A stretch of 64,000 bases of DNA from Terrisporobacter petrolearius (GTDB lineage Bacteria > Bacillota > Clostridia > Peptostreptococcales > Peptostreptococcaceae): the NCBI RefSeq assembly GCF_032598785.1, contig NZ_CP102984.1; one strand, given 5' to 3'. The translations under genes were made by a program, and so were the position numbers. Below, piece after piece: positions 16,800 to 26,386 of the stretch (position 1 is the first letter of the stretch; each line of letters opens with the position of its first letter). Below the pieces are notes generated by a model, which worked only from the letters and a program-made list of their open reading frames with translations, was not told the DNA's origin and searched no databases.

Positions 16800-16834
16800 A
16801 TGAGCAAAGCCCTATTTTGCAAGGTTTTACTCAT
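16800..16834 (-). terminator. Terminator of the downstream CNNM-like gene
   Basis: ATGAGCAAAGCC pairs with GGTTTTACTCAT (two wobble or mismatch pairs), 30 bp past the stop at 16864. Confidence 0.55.
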
Positions 16835-16863
16835 TCTCGTTAACATTTCAAGTACATAAAAAC

Positions 16864-18195
16864 TTATTTTGATATTTTTCCACATCTATTTTTTATAGTT
16901 ACTCTTATGTCTTCTATTCTTCTTTTGTTTACATTTTCAATTAAAAACTTAATATCATCTAATTCGATTTCTCTACCTTCTTCTGGGAAATTACCTAACA
17001 ATGTAAGTAGGTATCCATTTAAAGTATCGTAATCACCTTGTTCTATATCTATATCAAATTTATTGTTAAATTCATTTATTGTCAAATATCCTTTTACAAT
17101 AAAATTACTTTCATCAATCTGTGTTATGGTAGATTGGGTTTGATCGTATTCATCCTCAATATCTCCCATAATTTCTTCAATTAAATCTTCTATAGTTACT
17201 AATCCTTCTATTCCACCGTATTCATCAATTAATAATGCTAGGTGTACTTTTTTCTCCTTTAGAAGTTTAAATAACTCATTTGTTCTAATTGACTTTGATA
17301 CAAAATATGGCTCATGAAGCATTGTTTTTAAGTTTATGTTTTCAAATCCAATCTTCTTAGCTTTTGCTAATAAGTCTTTTACATATAATATACCTATTAT
17401 ATTGTCCTTGTTGTCTTCATATACAGGTATTCTAGAATATCCCGAAGTAATTACACCTTCTAATATATCTTCTAAATCATCATCAATATCTACGGCAAAA
17501 ATATCATGTCTAGATGTCATAATTTCCTTTGCAGTTTTATCATTAAATTCAAATATGCTATATATCATTTGTTTTTCTTCATTTTCAATACATCCATCTT
17601 CTTGAGATTGTGATATCAATGATCTAATTTTTTCTTCAGTTACGCTCTCCTCAATATCTTTATCGTTATTTCCTGTCAGTTTTAAAACCACATTAGTTGA
17701 AAATGATAAAAGCTTTATAAATGGTTTTGTAATTTTAGATATCATGTAAATTGGCTTCACTGAAAATAAAGATATCTTTTCTGATTTTTTCAGGGCAATT
17801 CTTTTAGGTACTAATTCTCCAAATACTAATGTAAAATATGAAAGTATTAACGTAACTCCAAATATACATATCTCCTTAGAATAAGATATATTTAATGGAG
17901 CTAATACCGTTGAAAGATGTGTAGATATTCCTGTAGCAGCTGATGCACTTGAGAAAAATCCAGCTAAAGTTATGCCTATTTGAATAGTTGATAAGAAGTT
18001 GCTTGGGTTTTCCATTAACTTTTCAAGTAACTGAGCTTTTTTGTTTCCATCTGAACTTAATTGTTTTATTTTTGACTTGTTCACAGAGACTATGGCCATT
18101 TCTGCCGATGCGAAAAATGCGTTAATAGCAGTAAGTAATGCTATTAAAATTATTTGAGGCATAAAGGCCCCGGGGTCTGGATCTAAATTATCCAT
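16864..18195 (-). CDS. CNNM/CorC-family membrane protein, copy 1
   Basis: Domains in order: DUF21 membrane domain (residues about 1-190, with FFASAEMAIVSVNKSKIKQL and FGELVPKRIALKKSE), two CBS domains (ITSGYSRIPVYEDNKDNIIG, then HLALLIDEYGGIEGLVTIED) and a C-terminal CorC_HlyC domain. Often annotated hemolysin-like, the family is now linked to Mg2+ or other divalent cation efflux. Length 443 is normal. A second copy lies directly upstream (18402-19697) with its own terminator between, so the pair looks like an old tandem duplication rather than one operon. GGAGG precedes the ATG. Confidence 0.88.
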   Translation of the reverse strand: MDNLDPDPGAFMPQIILIALLTAINAFFASAEMAIVSVNKSKIKQLSSDGNKKAQLLEKLMENPSNFLSTIQIGITLAGFFSSASAATGISTHLSTVLAPLNISYSKEICIFGVTLILSYFTLVFGELVPKRIALKKSEKISLFSVKPIYMISKITKPFIKLLSFSTNVVLKLTGNNDKDIEESVTEEKIRSLISQSQEDGCIENEEKQMIYSIFEFNDKTAKEIMTSRHDIFAVDIDDDLEDILEGVITSGYSRIPVYEDNKDNIIGILYVKDLLAKAKKIGFENINLKTMLHEPYFVSKSIRTNELFKLLKEKKVHLALLIDEYGGIEGLVTIEDLIEEIMGDIEDEYDQTQSTITQIDESNFIVKGYLTINEFNNKFDIDIEQGDYDTLNGYLLTLLGNFPEEGREIELDDIKFLIENVNKRRIEDIRVTIKNRCGKISK

Positions 18196-18359
18196 TTCTT
18201 CCTCCTTAAAATAATAATTAAAATTTAAAATAAAGATTCATTAAATACCATTGGGTAAATTTTTATTTAATGTAAATTATAATCTATCAAGTAACTTTTA
18301 TCAATATTATATTATATGAATCAAAATATTTTAACTAAATTAAAAATTGCAAAACAGCT

Positions 18360-18400
18360 AAAGCCCCTTTAGTTCTTTTTAGTTACCAAAAGGGCTTTTT
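18360..18400. terminator. Terminator between the two CNNM-like genes
   Basis: AAAGCCCCTTT pairs with AAAGGGCTTT and ends in a T-run. It lies directly at the stop of the 18402 gene. Confidence 0.65.
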
Positions 18401-18401
18401 A

Positions 18402-19697
18402 TTATTTATTAGATAAATTCTTAATCAATAACTTGTTTATTCTTTTTCTATCACATTTTAATATAGTAAACTCATAATCTTCATAAGTAAATTTATCATC
18501 TACTTGTGGATATGACTCTAGTTGGGTATAAGCCCATCCTCCCATAGTATCAATATTTTCCTCATCAATATCTATATTTAAAAGTTGGCTTATGTCTTCA
18601 ATAAGTACCTTTCCATCTACAATGTAGCTGTTGTCTTCAGTTTTAAAAATTGCGTCTTCTTCCTCATCAAACTCATCTTGAATTTCACCAACAATTTCTT
18701 CTAAAATATCTTCCACAGTTACTAGTCCGGAAGTTCCTCCATATTCATCAATAATTAAGGCAACTTGTCCTTTATCTTTTTTAAATATTTTGAGAAGTTC
18801 ACTGATCGGCATAGATTCTGGTACAAATTTTATCTCACGAATAATATTTTTTATACTTTGGTCACTACCATCAATCTTTTGCTTATATAAATCTTTAATA
18901 TGTATAAATCCAATAACATTGTCTTTGTTACCTTTACATACAGGATATCTAGTAAGCTGTTCATTAAATGTATATGATATAATATTGTCAAAAGAATCTT
19001 CTATAAAAATATTTCTAATATCAGTACGTGGTACCATTATTTCTTTTACAGTTTTATCAGTAAAATCAAATATATTAGATAAAAGATTTAACTCAGTTTT
19101 ATCTACTAAGCCATGATTATAACTTTCTTCAACTAATAGCTTTATTTCCTCATCAGTATGAACAGATTCATGTTCATCAACTTGAGAAAGTCCAAATACC
19201 TTTAGTATCCAATTTGTACTATGGTTAAATAACCACATTACAGGATAGGTTACTTTATAAAAAAGTATAAGTGGAAGAGCTGTACTTAAAGCTACTTTTT
19301 CTGAACTTATAATTGCCAGTGATTTTGGAACCAATTCTCCAAGTACAATGTGAAAACCAGTTATAATTGAAAAGGCAATGACAAATGAAATTGAATGTGT
19401 CAAACTTGATGGCAAATGAAATAGATTAAATATTGGCATTAACAAACGTAAAATTGCAGGTTCTCCTACCCACCCTAGTCCTAAAGATGCTAATGTTATT
19501 CCAAGCTGACAAGCTGATAAGTATGAGTTTAAGTCTTTAACTATAATCAAAGTATTCTTAGCACGTTTATTTCCTTGAAGTATCAGTGTTTCTATCTTAG
19601 ATTTCCTCACTTTTACCATAGCAAACTCTGTTGCAACGAAAAATCCATTTAAAAATACTAGAAAAAATACTATAAGTATATTTATAAAAATAATCAT
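18402..19697 (-). CDS. CNNM/CorC-family membrane protein, copy 2
   Basis: The layout is the same as its neighbour: DUF21 (GFFVATEFAMVKVRKSKIET, VLGELVPKSLAI), two CBS domains (LTRYPVCKGNKDNVIGFIHI; VALIIDEYGGTSGLVTVED) and a CorC_HlyC domain. At 431 residues it is clearly diverged from the 16864 copy, so the duplication is old. It probably exports or senses Mg2+-like cations at the cytoplasmic membrane. GAGGTG lies 10 nt upstream of the ATG. Confidence 0.88.
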   Translation of the reverse strand: MIIFINILIVFFLVFLNGFFVATEFAMVKVRKSKIETLILQGNKRAKNTLIIVKDLNSYLSACQLGITLASLGLGWVGEPAILRLLMPIFNLFHLPSSLTHSISFVIAFSIITGFHIVLGELVPKSLAIISSEKVALSTALPLILFYKVTYPVMWLFNHSTNWILKVFGLSQVDEHESVHTDEEIKLLVEESYNHGLVDKTELNLLSNIFDFTDKTVKEIMVPRTDIRNIFIEDSFDNIISYTFNEQLTRYPVCKGNKDNVIGFIHIKDLYKQKIDGSDQSIKNIIREIKFVPESMPISELLKIFKKDKGQVALIIDEYGGTSGLVTVEDILEEIVGEIQDEFDEEEDAIFKTEDNSYIVDGKVLIEDISQLLNIDIDEENIDTMGGWAYTQLESYPQVDDKFTYEDYEFTILKCDRKRINKLLIKNLSNK

Positions 19698-19936
19698 ATA
19701 TATTATTCACCTCTAAAATTAGTATCAATACAAATTACTCTATAACATATTATTAACATTTTACGATTAAATAAAAGTATAACACTTGGATAAATTACTA
19801 TTTTTAATTTTACTTTATTTTAAACAAGTCATAGCCTTAATATCTACTGTATAAACCTATTTGTGAATTCCAAGTAATTTATTTAATAGTTAATCATATA
19901 ATTTTATAAAGTTTATAAAAGGAGTGATAAATAAAT

Positions 19937-20512
19937 ATGCCTAATGTTCCTAATCCCTACCCATATCCTTGTATTATTCCACCACCAATGTATAACATGT
20001 ATTCATACCCTTTTTGGGGTAACCAACAAATGTACAATATGTACCCATACCCTTTTGAATACACTAAAACAATATATAAAAGAGATAACATCAAATTAAA
20101 GGATTATGGTCCAAACCCTATTGTGATTGATATTGAAGATGCAACAAAACAAAACAATACTTTCCGTACAACATTGTGGACAGGTGAGAATTTGCAAGTT
20201 ACCCTAATGAGTATTGATGTTGGTGATGAGATAGGTCTTGAAGTTCATACAACAGGAGATCAATTTATAAGAATTGAAGATGGTGATGCACTTGTTCAAA
20301 TTGGAAATAGCCAGGATAATCTTAGTTTTCAAAAAAAGATATCTGATGACCATGCTGTTATGATACCTGCTGGCAAGTGGCACAATATTATAAATATAGG
20401 AAGTGAACCGCTTAAACTATATGCTATCTATGCTCCACCTGAGCATCCAAAAGACACAATACAGCCAACTAAAGCAGATGCAGAAGCTGCTGGTCGTGAG
20501 TTTAGATATTAA
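19937..20512 (+). CDS. Cupin-domain protein with Tyr/Pro-rich N-terminal repeats
   Basis: Residues 1-45 are rich in Tyr, Pro, Met and Asn, with the imperfect repeat MYNMYSYPFWGNQQ / MYNMYPYPFEY. Residues about 80-175 form a single cupin: GLEVHTTGDQFIRIEDGDAL is motif 1 with H and E ligands, and MIPAGKWHNIINIG is motif 2 with the last His. The cupin type is sugar-isomerase-like. Tyr/Pro-rich heads of this kind occur in spore coat and exosporium proteins, so a spore location is possible but unproven. The gene is monocistronic, with AGGAG 12 nt before the ATG and a strong shared terminator after it. Confidence 0.8.
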   Translation: MPNVPNPYPYPCIIPPPMYNMYSYPFWGNQQMYNMYPYPFEYTKTIYKRDNIKLKDYGPNPIVIDIEDATKQNNTFRTTLWTGENLQVTLMSIDVGDEIGLEVHTTGDQFIRIEDGDALVQIGNSQDNLSFQKKISDDHAVMIPAGKWHNIINIGSEPLKLYAIYAPPEHPKDTIQPTKADAEAAGREFRY

Positions 20513-20528
20513 CTAGTTGCAAAGTATA

Positions 20529-20564
20529 ATAGGAGCTGAATAATTTATTTTATTTAGCTCCTAT
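20529..20564. terminator. Bidirectional terminator between cupin and GyrI-like genes
   Basis: A 15-bp stem (ATAGGAGCTGAATAA / TTATTTAGCTCCTAT, one wobble) between two convergent genes. Confidence 0.75.
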
Positions 20565-20578
20565 TTTAGTATAAAAAG

Positions 20579-21052
20579 TTATTTAATTCTATTGTTTATA
20601 GAAATATAAATATGAATTTCTTGATTTTGCATATCTTCTGTATTATTTTGATATTCTTCAAAATCACAAGAATACTTTCTATCTAAATCCATCTGCCATA
20701 ATTTCATCCAAAACTCCCCTACTGAATTTTGAACATCGCCATTTATAATAAATTTAGCATATTTTCCACTTGGGATTATTTTGCTTACTAATGGATTTTC
20801 TATTCTATCAATTTTGTTCACTTCACAACAACAAAGAAAGTTATATGGCTGAGTAAAGTTTCCTTGGTAATCTGTATATAGCCCAATAGTTTTATTACCT
20901 TTTCTGTTTTTTATCTTTTCATAATGACCTTTCATTAAAAATTCTTCCCATAATGTTTTAATATCTTCAACTAACTTATTGTTGTTATTAATAGTTTCTT
21001 TTATTAAACCTATAACTTGTTTCTCTTTTAAATTAACTATTTCATAATTCAT
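20579..21052 (-). CDS. GyrI-like effector-binding domain protein
   Basis: A 157-residue stand-alone domain related to the C-terminal half of AraC/Rob regulators: MNYEIVNLKEKQVIGL at the start, TIGLYTDYQG, the basket motif IIPSGKYAKFIINGD, and a closing EIHIYISI strand. There is no DNA-binding part. Proteins of this type bind or hydrolyse hydrophobic or cationic small molecules. I start at ATG 21052, 8 nt after AGGAG, rather than the TTG 6 nt earlier. Confidence 0.75.
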   Translation of the reverse strand: MNYEIVNLKEKQVIGLIKETINNNNKLVEDIKTLWEEFLMKGHYEKIKNRKGNKTIGLYTDYQGNFTQPYNFLCCCEVNKIDRIENPLVSKIIPSGKYAKFIINGDVQNSVGEFWMKLWQMDLDRKYSCDFEEYQNNTEDMQNQEIHIYISINNRIK

Positions 21053-21258
21053 AACCAATTCTCCTATCTACTTTTTCTTAAAGTATATCTAAGGTGATAG
21101 ACATGAGTGTGTCATATTATAAATATTTATTAAAATAAAGTCAGAAAAAAATAGCATTGATATAGTATGAATTTCAAATATATAAAAACCATTTACTATA
21201 ATTATTCCATAAATTGTAATTTACCGTTCCACTTCATATCAAATTTGTCTTTTATTTA

Positions 21259-22265
21259 TTACAATAACTCACTTATGATATCCCTATATAGTTTCCATAA
21301 ATTAGAACCAAAATTACTTATTAGTATGGTACACGTATTTATCTCCCTATCAAAAGATGTTAGAAAACTAACCCCTGGATCGCATCCTTGCAAATATGGA
21401 ATAAATATATCATCTGATACTCTTTTTAACCAAATTCCATAACCATAACACTGCTCATCTACTTGTGGTGATAGCATTTTGGATAACATTTTATCTGAAA
21501 GTATTTTTCTATTCAATAGATTCCCCCAAAATTTCTCAATATCTGAAACAGTCGTAAATACACCTCCTGCTCCAGTACCTTTTACATCTATACTATAAAT
21601 ATTACTATAGAATTCCTTTCTTTCATCATCATAAATATAGCCAGTAGCACATTTTGATGGTAGCCTATCAAGTTCATAATATCCTGTATTTAACATACTA
21701 CAAGGTTTAAATATAATCTCTTCCAAATATTTATCAAACGGAATATTTAAAATATTTTCAATAATAAGACCTAAAACTACATACCCTGTATTATTATATT
21801 GGAATTTCTCTCCGCTCGGATACATCATTGACTTATCTATGAAAAGTGGTAATATATCTAAAGTGGTAATATATCCATAGAATTTCTTATTTCATAGTTA
21901 GTATATTCTTTCCATAGTTCACCATAATCTTCCATAACAGATTCATCAAAATAATCTGGAATTCCAGAAGTATGATTTAATAATTGATGAATTGTAATTT
22001 TAGGATTGATCTCTTTTAAATCTATATCTAAAATATCACCGATACAATCATCAAAAACAAGTTTTCCATCTTCTATCAATTTTAGAATTGCTATTGCAAC
22101 AAAAACTTTTCCTCCTGAAGCTATAGCAAATTTTGTATCAATTTCATTCGGTACACAATATGAAATACTTGCCAGTCCAAACGCTTTTTCTAAAATTATA
22201 TTTTTACATTTTTTTATAAGTATTACTCCACTAAAATCTTTATCTATTATATCATTTATATTCAA
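21259..22265 (-). pseudogene. Serine hydrolase (class C beta-lactamase fold), disrupted
   Basis: Two frames together make one beta-lactamase-family hydrolase. The N-terminal part (21858-22265) holds the SxxK motif in IASGGKVF and NHTSGIPDYF. The C-terminal part (21259-21828) holds YNN in KFQYNNTGYVVLGLIIEN. The break is a 17-bp tandem duplication at 21843-21876: the first reading of DILPL runs into a stop, while removing one unit restores DILPLFIDKSMMYPSGEK. The rest looks undamaged, so the event is recent or reversible. The gene begins with TTG after GGAG. Family members are D,D-peptidases or esterases. Confidence 0.85.
21843..21876. repeat. 17-bp tandem duplication inside the serine hydrolase gene
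   Basis: AAAGTGGTAATATATCT (21843-21859) is followed directly by AAAGTGGTAATATATCC (21860-21876). Sixteen of 17 bases match, and 17 is not a multiple of three, so the frame shifts. Confidence 0.9.
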
Positions 22266-22394
22266 CTAAATTTCTCCTTCCCCTAGTTTTAATATGATAA
22301 ATCAATTATTAATCTTAAATAATCAAATCTCTAAATTCCTATTTCGTACTATATATAAGTATGGATGTTAAGAAAAACACCTTAACTATCTGTA

Positions 22395-22605
22395 CTTATT
22401 TTTATTATAAGTAAGTGAATAATTGGTTTGACGTAATTCCATTGGGTTATCGCACCCGTTAGATAAACTGTCAGCCATCCCCTTATTATAAGTATTTGAT
22501 TAAACAGGTTGAAATCCTTTTAGGGCGTTCGTGTAACTAACGAAAATGAATAGTAATAAGTATGGGTGGAAAACAATTATAGAACTTTAAAACCGGAGGT
22601 TATTT
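22395..22605 (+). ncRNA. Candidate IS110 bridge RNA / left-end non-coding region
   Basis: About 200 bp between the element edge and the recombinase start show no coding sequence but structured segments: a GGGT/ACCC hairpin at 22444-22457, and long-range pairing of CCATCCCCTTATTA (22475-22488) with TAATAAGTATGGGTGG (22554-22569). In IS110-group elements this position encodes the bridge RNA that guides target choice (established for IS621). Assignment here is by position and structure only. Confidence 0.4.
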
Positions 22606-23204
22606 ATGATTAGCGTAGGTATAGATGTTTCAAAAGAAAAAAGTACTGTATGCATTGTAAAACCATGTGGTTAGACTATAATAAAGCCATTTGAGGTTAC
22701 ACATGCAGAAAATGATTTAAATAATCTTTTAACATTAATAAGTCGATTTGATGATGAAATAAAATTTGATAATATTACAAAGATGAGTTAAATATAATTT
22801 ATTCAAAATTATAATAGATGATCAAAAAAAATAGATACCGTCAAAGCGAGGATAAAGCTAAAAAGATTTATACTCTTGCTAAAGAAGGTATCTCTACTTT
22901 ACCATCTCGTACCCCATCAACCAAGATGTTGGTACATGAATCGGTAAAGATAATACGAGAAATTGAATCTACTCTCACAAAAATATCACCACGAATGCAA
23001 GAATTAGCCAAGCCCCTACCAGAATATAAAATTGTAAGATCCATGGGTGGCATTGGAGATGTAATTGCTCCAAGATTAATCGGAGAAATCGGTGATGTAA
23101 GACGTTTTCATAGTGCTAAAATTCTAGTTTCGTACGCAGGTATCTATGCTCCACCATACCAGTCAGGAAAATTCATAGGAACAGATAGAAAAATGCACAA
23201 CTAA
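22606..23204 (+). pseudogene. IS110-family recombinase relic
   Basis: After CGGAGGT the reading starts MISVGIDVSKEKSTVCIVK, the RuvC-like DEDD N-terminus with its first Asp, and hits TAG at 22672-22674. More N-terminal sequence follows (HAENDLNNLLTLISRFDDE), then a large gap. From about 22818 comes the C-terminal Transposase_20 region (PEYKIVRSMGGIGDVIAPRL, RFHSAKILVSYAGI). It ends early at FIGTDRKMHN, before the conserved Ser-containing end. The element is dead: stop, internal deletion and truncation. Residual right-end sequence may reach about 23290. Confidence 0.8.
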
Positions 23205-23413
23205 AAACAAGAAATTAAAAATATCTAATAATTTTTTAAAAAAGACTTGATTTTTATTAGCAGGTTTATCTATATAGTATCAAACGTTTCTTTATTTTGC
23301 ATTATATAACAGTTGTAAACTTTGACCATTTTATATATGTTATTAAATTTTTATTCTAATTAAATACTGTCTGTTAAATCATTGTAATATAAAAAAATGT
23401 GAGACTTCAATAT

Positions 23414-24343
23414 TTATATTACCCTATAAAAAACTTCTTGAGCAAATAACATAGGTACATTTTTATTTCTTTCAAATATATCTCTATAGTTTTCTACAGG
23501 AACTTTCTGTTCTCCTACATAGGTCGATACTTCTAGAGTTAGTCCTGGTTTTTTATAATTCTCAATAAACCAATCTTTATATCCACTACCTGTGACAGGT
23601 TGTTTTTCTTCTAATACATATCCTGTCTCCTTAGATATTTTGCTAGCTATGGCCAAATCCCTTTCTATATTTAATTGATTATACTGATAGTAAATTATCT
23701 CTCCTGAAGAATGATAAGAAATTGTCCCATCAAATAAGTATTTTTCTGTTAAACATTTTAAGGCATATGTTTCTGGTTCTGAGAAATAATACGGACCTTT
23801 ATAAAGAGCATATTGTGGATGGGTTACACTATCATCATCCGGGTACTTAGTTGGATAATTTCTATTTAAATCTACTCCATTTATATTAGCTTTCCAACGA
23901 GGAAACAATTCTTCTTTTAGATAGGGTTTATATTTATACTCTGAAGGTATATATTTACCTCCGTTTATTACTAAATCTGCACCATCTGGATTAACTAATG
24001 GCACAAAAACAAAAGTTATATATTGCAAAAGTTTATTAATACTCATATTATTTATACTTTTGTCCATTTTATATAATTTTAAAAGATAGTTGATTTGGTC
24101 TAATAGCAATATAGTTGTAATAGCTTCTCTAGCATGATGAGTTCCTTGAATTAATATTTTTGTACTTCCTTTACCTATAGTTATAGATAGTATTGGTGTT
24201 CCTTGTACTGATTCCCCTATTTTATTTAGACTTAATAATTTTTTATTATGCTTGCATAGATTATAAATAGCTTCGTTTATACTTTTTGAAAAGTGGCTGG
24301 ATTGGTATAAGTTTATATAACTTTTAATGCATCTATTTATCAT
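23414..24343 (-). CDS. M14-family zinc carboxypeptidase
   Basis: The 309-residue peptidase has all M14 motifs: zinc ligands in GTHHAREA (HxxE), substrate-binding GVDLNRNYP, third zinc ligand in SYHSSGE and catalytic Glu in LTLEVSTYVG. It resembles clostridial and Bacillus gamma-D-glutamyl-meso-DAP peptidases that cut peptidoglycan peptides, here without LysM repeats or a clear signal peptide. A cytoplasmic or spore role in recycling wall peptides is plausible. A 61-bp stretch of its 3' region (23491-23551) recurs at 29609-29669. GGAG precedes the ATG. Confidence 0.87.
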   Translation of the reverse strand: MINRCIKSYINLYQSSHFSKSINEAIYNLCKHNKKLLSLNKIGESVQGTPILSITIGKGSTKILIQGTHHAREAITTILLLDQINYLLKLYKMDKSINNMSINKLLQYITFVFVPLVNPDGADLVINGGKYIPSEYKYKPYLKEELFPRWKANINGVDLNRNYPTKYPDDDSVTHPQYALYKGPYYFSEPETYALKCLTEKYLFDGTISYHSSGEIIYYQYNQLNIERDLAIASKISKETGYVLEEKQPVTGSGYKDWFIENYKKPGLTLEVSTYVGEQKVPVENYRDIFERNKNVPMLFAQEVFYRVI

Positions 24344-24449
24344 ATTATCACTCCATTATTACATTTTTTATGCATATATAATATATATTCTATGATATTT
24401 AAATAAATTCACTGTGTGTATAGATGACTTATAAATTACAATCATTAAA

Positions 24450-24945
24450 CTAAGAATTATTATTCAAAGCCTGAATAAACTTATATCTCTCATTTTCACT
24501 AGCAAAAACATGAGTTGGCACCATAAAAAGAAGTACCTTTATTTTGCCAAGTACTACTATAGTATTATTTTTTAAAATAACCTTTTTCATATCATTAAGG
24601 TCAATTTCTTTAGTTGTATTATTAATATAATATAAAACACCATAATCTTCTAATCTTATTTACTACTCACTCAGATATTTCTGATTTTTCTTTAAAAATT
24701 TTTCACTATGTTTCAAATAATATTTTTTATAAAAAGAATTGTTTTTTACAAATATGCAAAAACCTATGACCATTAAAATATAAATGGACGCGTTTATTAT
24801 AGCTATTTTCTAATATCCATATTGTATAATTTTTAATACTTGATATACTCCCCAAAACAGCTACAAACAATTTAGCTTTAATAAAAAAAATATGCATAAT
24901 CATCAAAACTAAATTCATATTCATCGATTATTGTTTTCCTTCAAA
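24450..24945 (-). pseudogene. YcxB-like membrane protein, multiply frameshifted
   Basis: Three pieces in different minus-strand frames line up like a YcxB-family protein. The N-terminal piece is KTIIDEYEFSFDDYAYFFY. Next is a membrane segment (IAIINASIYILMVIGFCIFV) with a charged helix ending KKNQKYLSE and stop. The C-terminal domain runs from RLEDYGVLYYIN to VPTHVFASENERYKFIQAL. No piece has its own start. The open 65-codon frame at 24727-24924 overlaps this and is not a gene. Confidence 0.6.
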
Positions 24946-24947
24946 AT

Positions 24948-24983
24948 AAAAAATAGTTAATACTTTATTATTAACTATTTTTT
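24948..24983. terminator. Hairpin terminator
   Basis: AAAAAATAGTTAATA / TATTAACTATTTTTT, 15-bp perfect stem with a 6-nt loop, bidirectional in form. It separates two gene remnants. Confidence 0.65.
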
Positions 24984-25099
24984 ATTTATGTATTAAATGT
25001 TTTTGTGCATTTTGTACTGCTGTTTCAATAAGTGTTGTTGCTGAATTGCGATTTAAAGGAAATACCCTTTTGTGATAAATAGAACAATAACCGTTAGTA

Positions 25100-25280
25100 C
25101 TATGTAACAAATTCAAATATAAATAATTCTTCAACAGGAGTATTTAATTCCTTTGAAATTCTAACAGCTAATTCAAGTGAAGGATTGTATTTTCCATTCT
25201 CTAAACGAGCGATAGTTTCTCTTCTAACATTAACTTTATTAACTAATTATTCTTGAGTTAATTCTTTAAATTACTAATAA
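25100..25280 (-). pseudogene. XRE-family regulator remnant
   Basis: The minus strand reads ELTQE-stop-LVNKVNVRRETIARLENGKYNP... then SLELAVRISKELNTPVEELF, a classic small XRE regulator. An in-frame TAA sits in the first helix and the start is missing. It lies just downstream of a small membrane protein gene, a common clostridial pairing. Confidence 0.7.
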
Positions 25281-25306
25281 ATTTCTTAGTATCCTAAATC
25301 AAATTT

Positions 25307-25564
25307 TTAAATTAAGAATGCCCATAAATTCATTGATATTGCAAAAGTAAGTGCTATTATCAAGACTTGCAATCTGTAAAGTGTTAGTGAATCTACTGTA
25401 AATAACCTAATTAATACACTTGATACAATAGCTAGTACAAAACCTATATAAAGTGCTATCATACCTGCTCTACGCTTATTATAAATTAAGCGTTCATCTT
25501 CATAATCACCTAGCCTGTACCGCCAACAATTAGCAAAACTATCAAAGAATCCAAAATATTTCAC
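25307..25564 (-). CDS. Small two-helix membrane protein, 85 aa
   Basis: The N-terminus has an FFDSFANCWRYRLGDYEDERL segment, followed by two membrane helices (AGMIALYIGFVLAIVSSVLI; LQVLIIALTFAISMNLWAFL). Such proteins are usually paired with a small XRE regulator, and here that partner is the remnant at 25100-25280. The GTG start has no visible ribosome site, so this gene may be decaying as well. The family was not firmly identified. Confidence 0.45.
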   Translation of the reverse strand: MKYFGFFDSFANCWRYRLGDYEDERLIYNKRRAGMIALYIGFVLAIVSSVLIRLFTVDSLTLYRLQVLIIALTFAISMNLWAFLI

Positions 25565-25648
25565 AAGATAAATTTATAAGTCTAACAAGCCATTTGAATT
25601 TTACCTAGCAACGTATTAAAATTTTGAACTACAAATTAAATATAATTA

Positions 25649-26377
25649 TTATTTTAAAAGCAAAATAATAATTATACATTCAATTGGAAACATTAACTTA
25701 CTATTATTACCCCTAGAATACAATACACAATTAATAGAAACTAACTGCTTCGAGAATACACCATGAATTACCTCTAAAGAATCTCCTTCACTTATAAATG
25801 AATCAGAGTCTATTTTCACCTTAACTTCTCGTTTATTTGTATAATCTGTAATCACTACTTTATAATAACTTCTATTAAACCTTGTTCTATGTTCATATAT
25901 ACCAGTGCAGGTGCCATTTATAGATGTAAATACATTAAATATATTTTCTAAAAGAGCAAAAGAATTTTGCAATATAAAATATATAAATAATAATTCAAAA
26001 AATCCAATTGTAGGGCTTCTAAGTATGATCGTATTCAGTAGTATATATAATATGTTTACAATAATTTCTACTTTTCTATATTTAAATTCTACCCTCTCTT
26101 TTTTATCATGCCAAGCTTTAAATCTCCACAATATGCTATTAATATTATCTTTAGTGTTTAAATTTGATAATTTATCTATCTCACATGCTTTATAATATAA
26201 CTTTCTAGCATAAAATATCAATCCACTAGTAATCAGCATTAATAAGCTTGTTAGAAGTAGACTTTTATCCCCTGTTATATAAATAATAAACATAGAAAAA
26301 ATTATAGTAACTAAGATATTTAATTTATAGGCAAAAATATTTTCATTTATTGTCTCTTGGCATACTTCATTTTCCAC
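25649..26377 (-). CDS. Membrane protein with small C-terminal beta domain
   Basis: The 242-residue protein has helices at residues about 18-36, 40-58, 105-122 and 125-142, then a polar domain (GTCTGIYEHRTRFNRSYYKV ... VKVKIDSDSFISEGDSLEVI) and a final hydrophobic end. The polar part looks like an OB- or SH3-like barrel, as in NfeD-type proteins, but the family was not recognised. It lies 9 bp after the 26387-26611 gene, so they share an operon. The GTG start lacks a clear ribosome site, which suggests coupling to the upstream gene. Confidence 0.55.
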   Translation of the reverse strand: MENEVCQETINENIFAYKLNILVTIIFSMFIIYITGDKSLLLTSLLMLITSGLIFYARKLYYKACEIDKLSNLNTKDNINSILWRFKAWHDKKERVEFKYRKVEIIVNILYILLNTIILRSPTIGFFELLFIYFILQNSFALLENIFNVFTSINGTCTGIYEHRTRFNRSYYKVVITDYTNKREVKVKIDSDSFISEGDSLEVIHGVFSKQLVSINCVLYSRGNNSKLMFPIECIIIILLLK

Positions 26378-26386
26378 TGTTATTAG

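Noticed and set aside
24727..24924. Minus-strand 65-codon open frame
   Set aside because: The neighbouring frames assemble into a YcxB-like pseudogene, and this frame is a by-product of its frameshifts.
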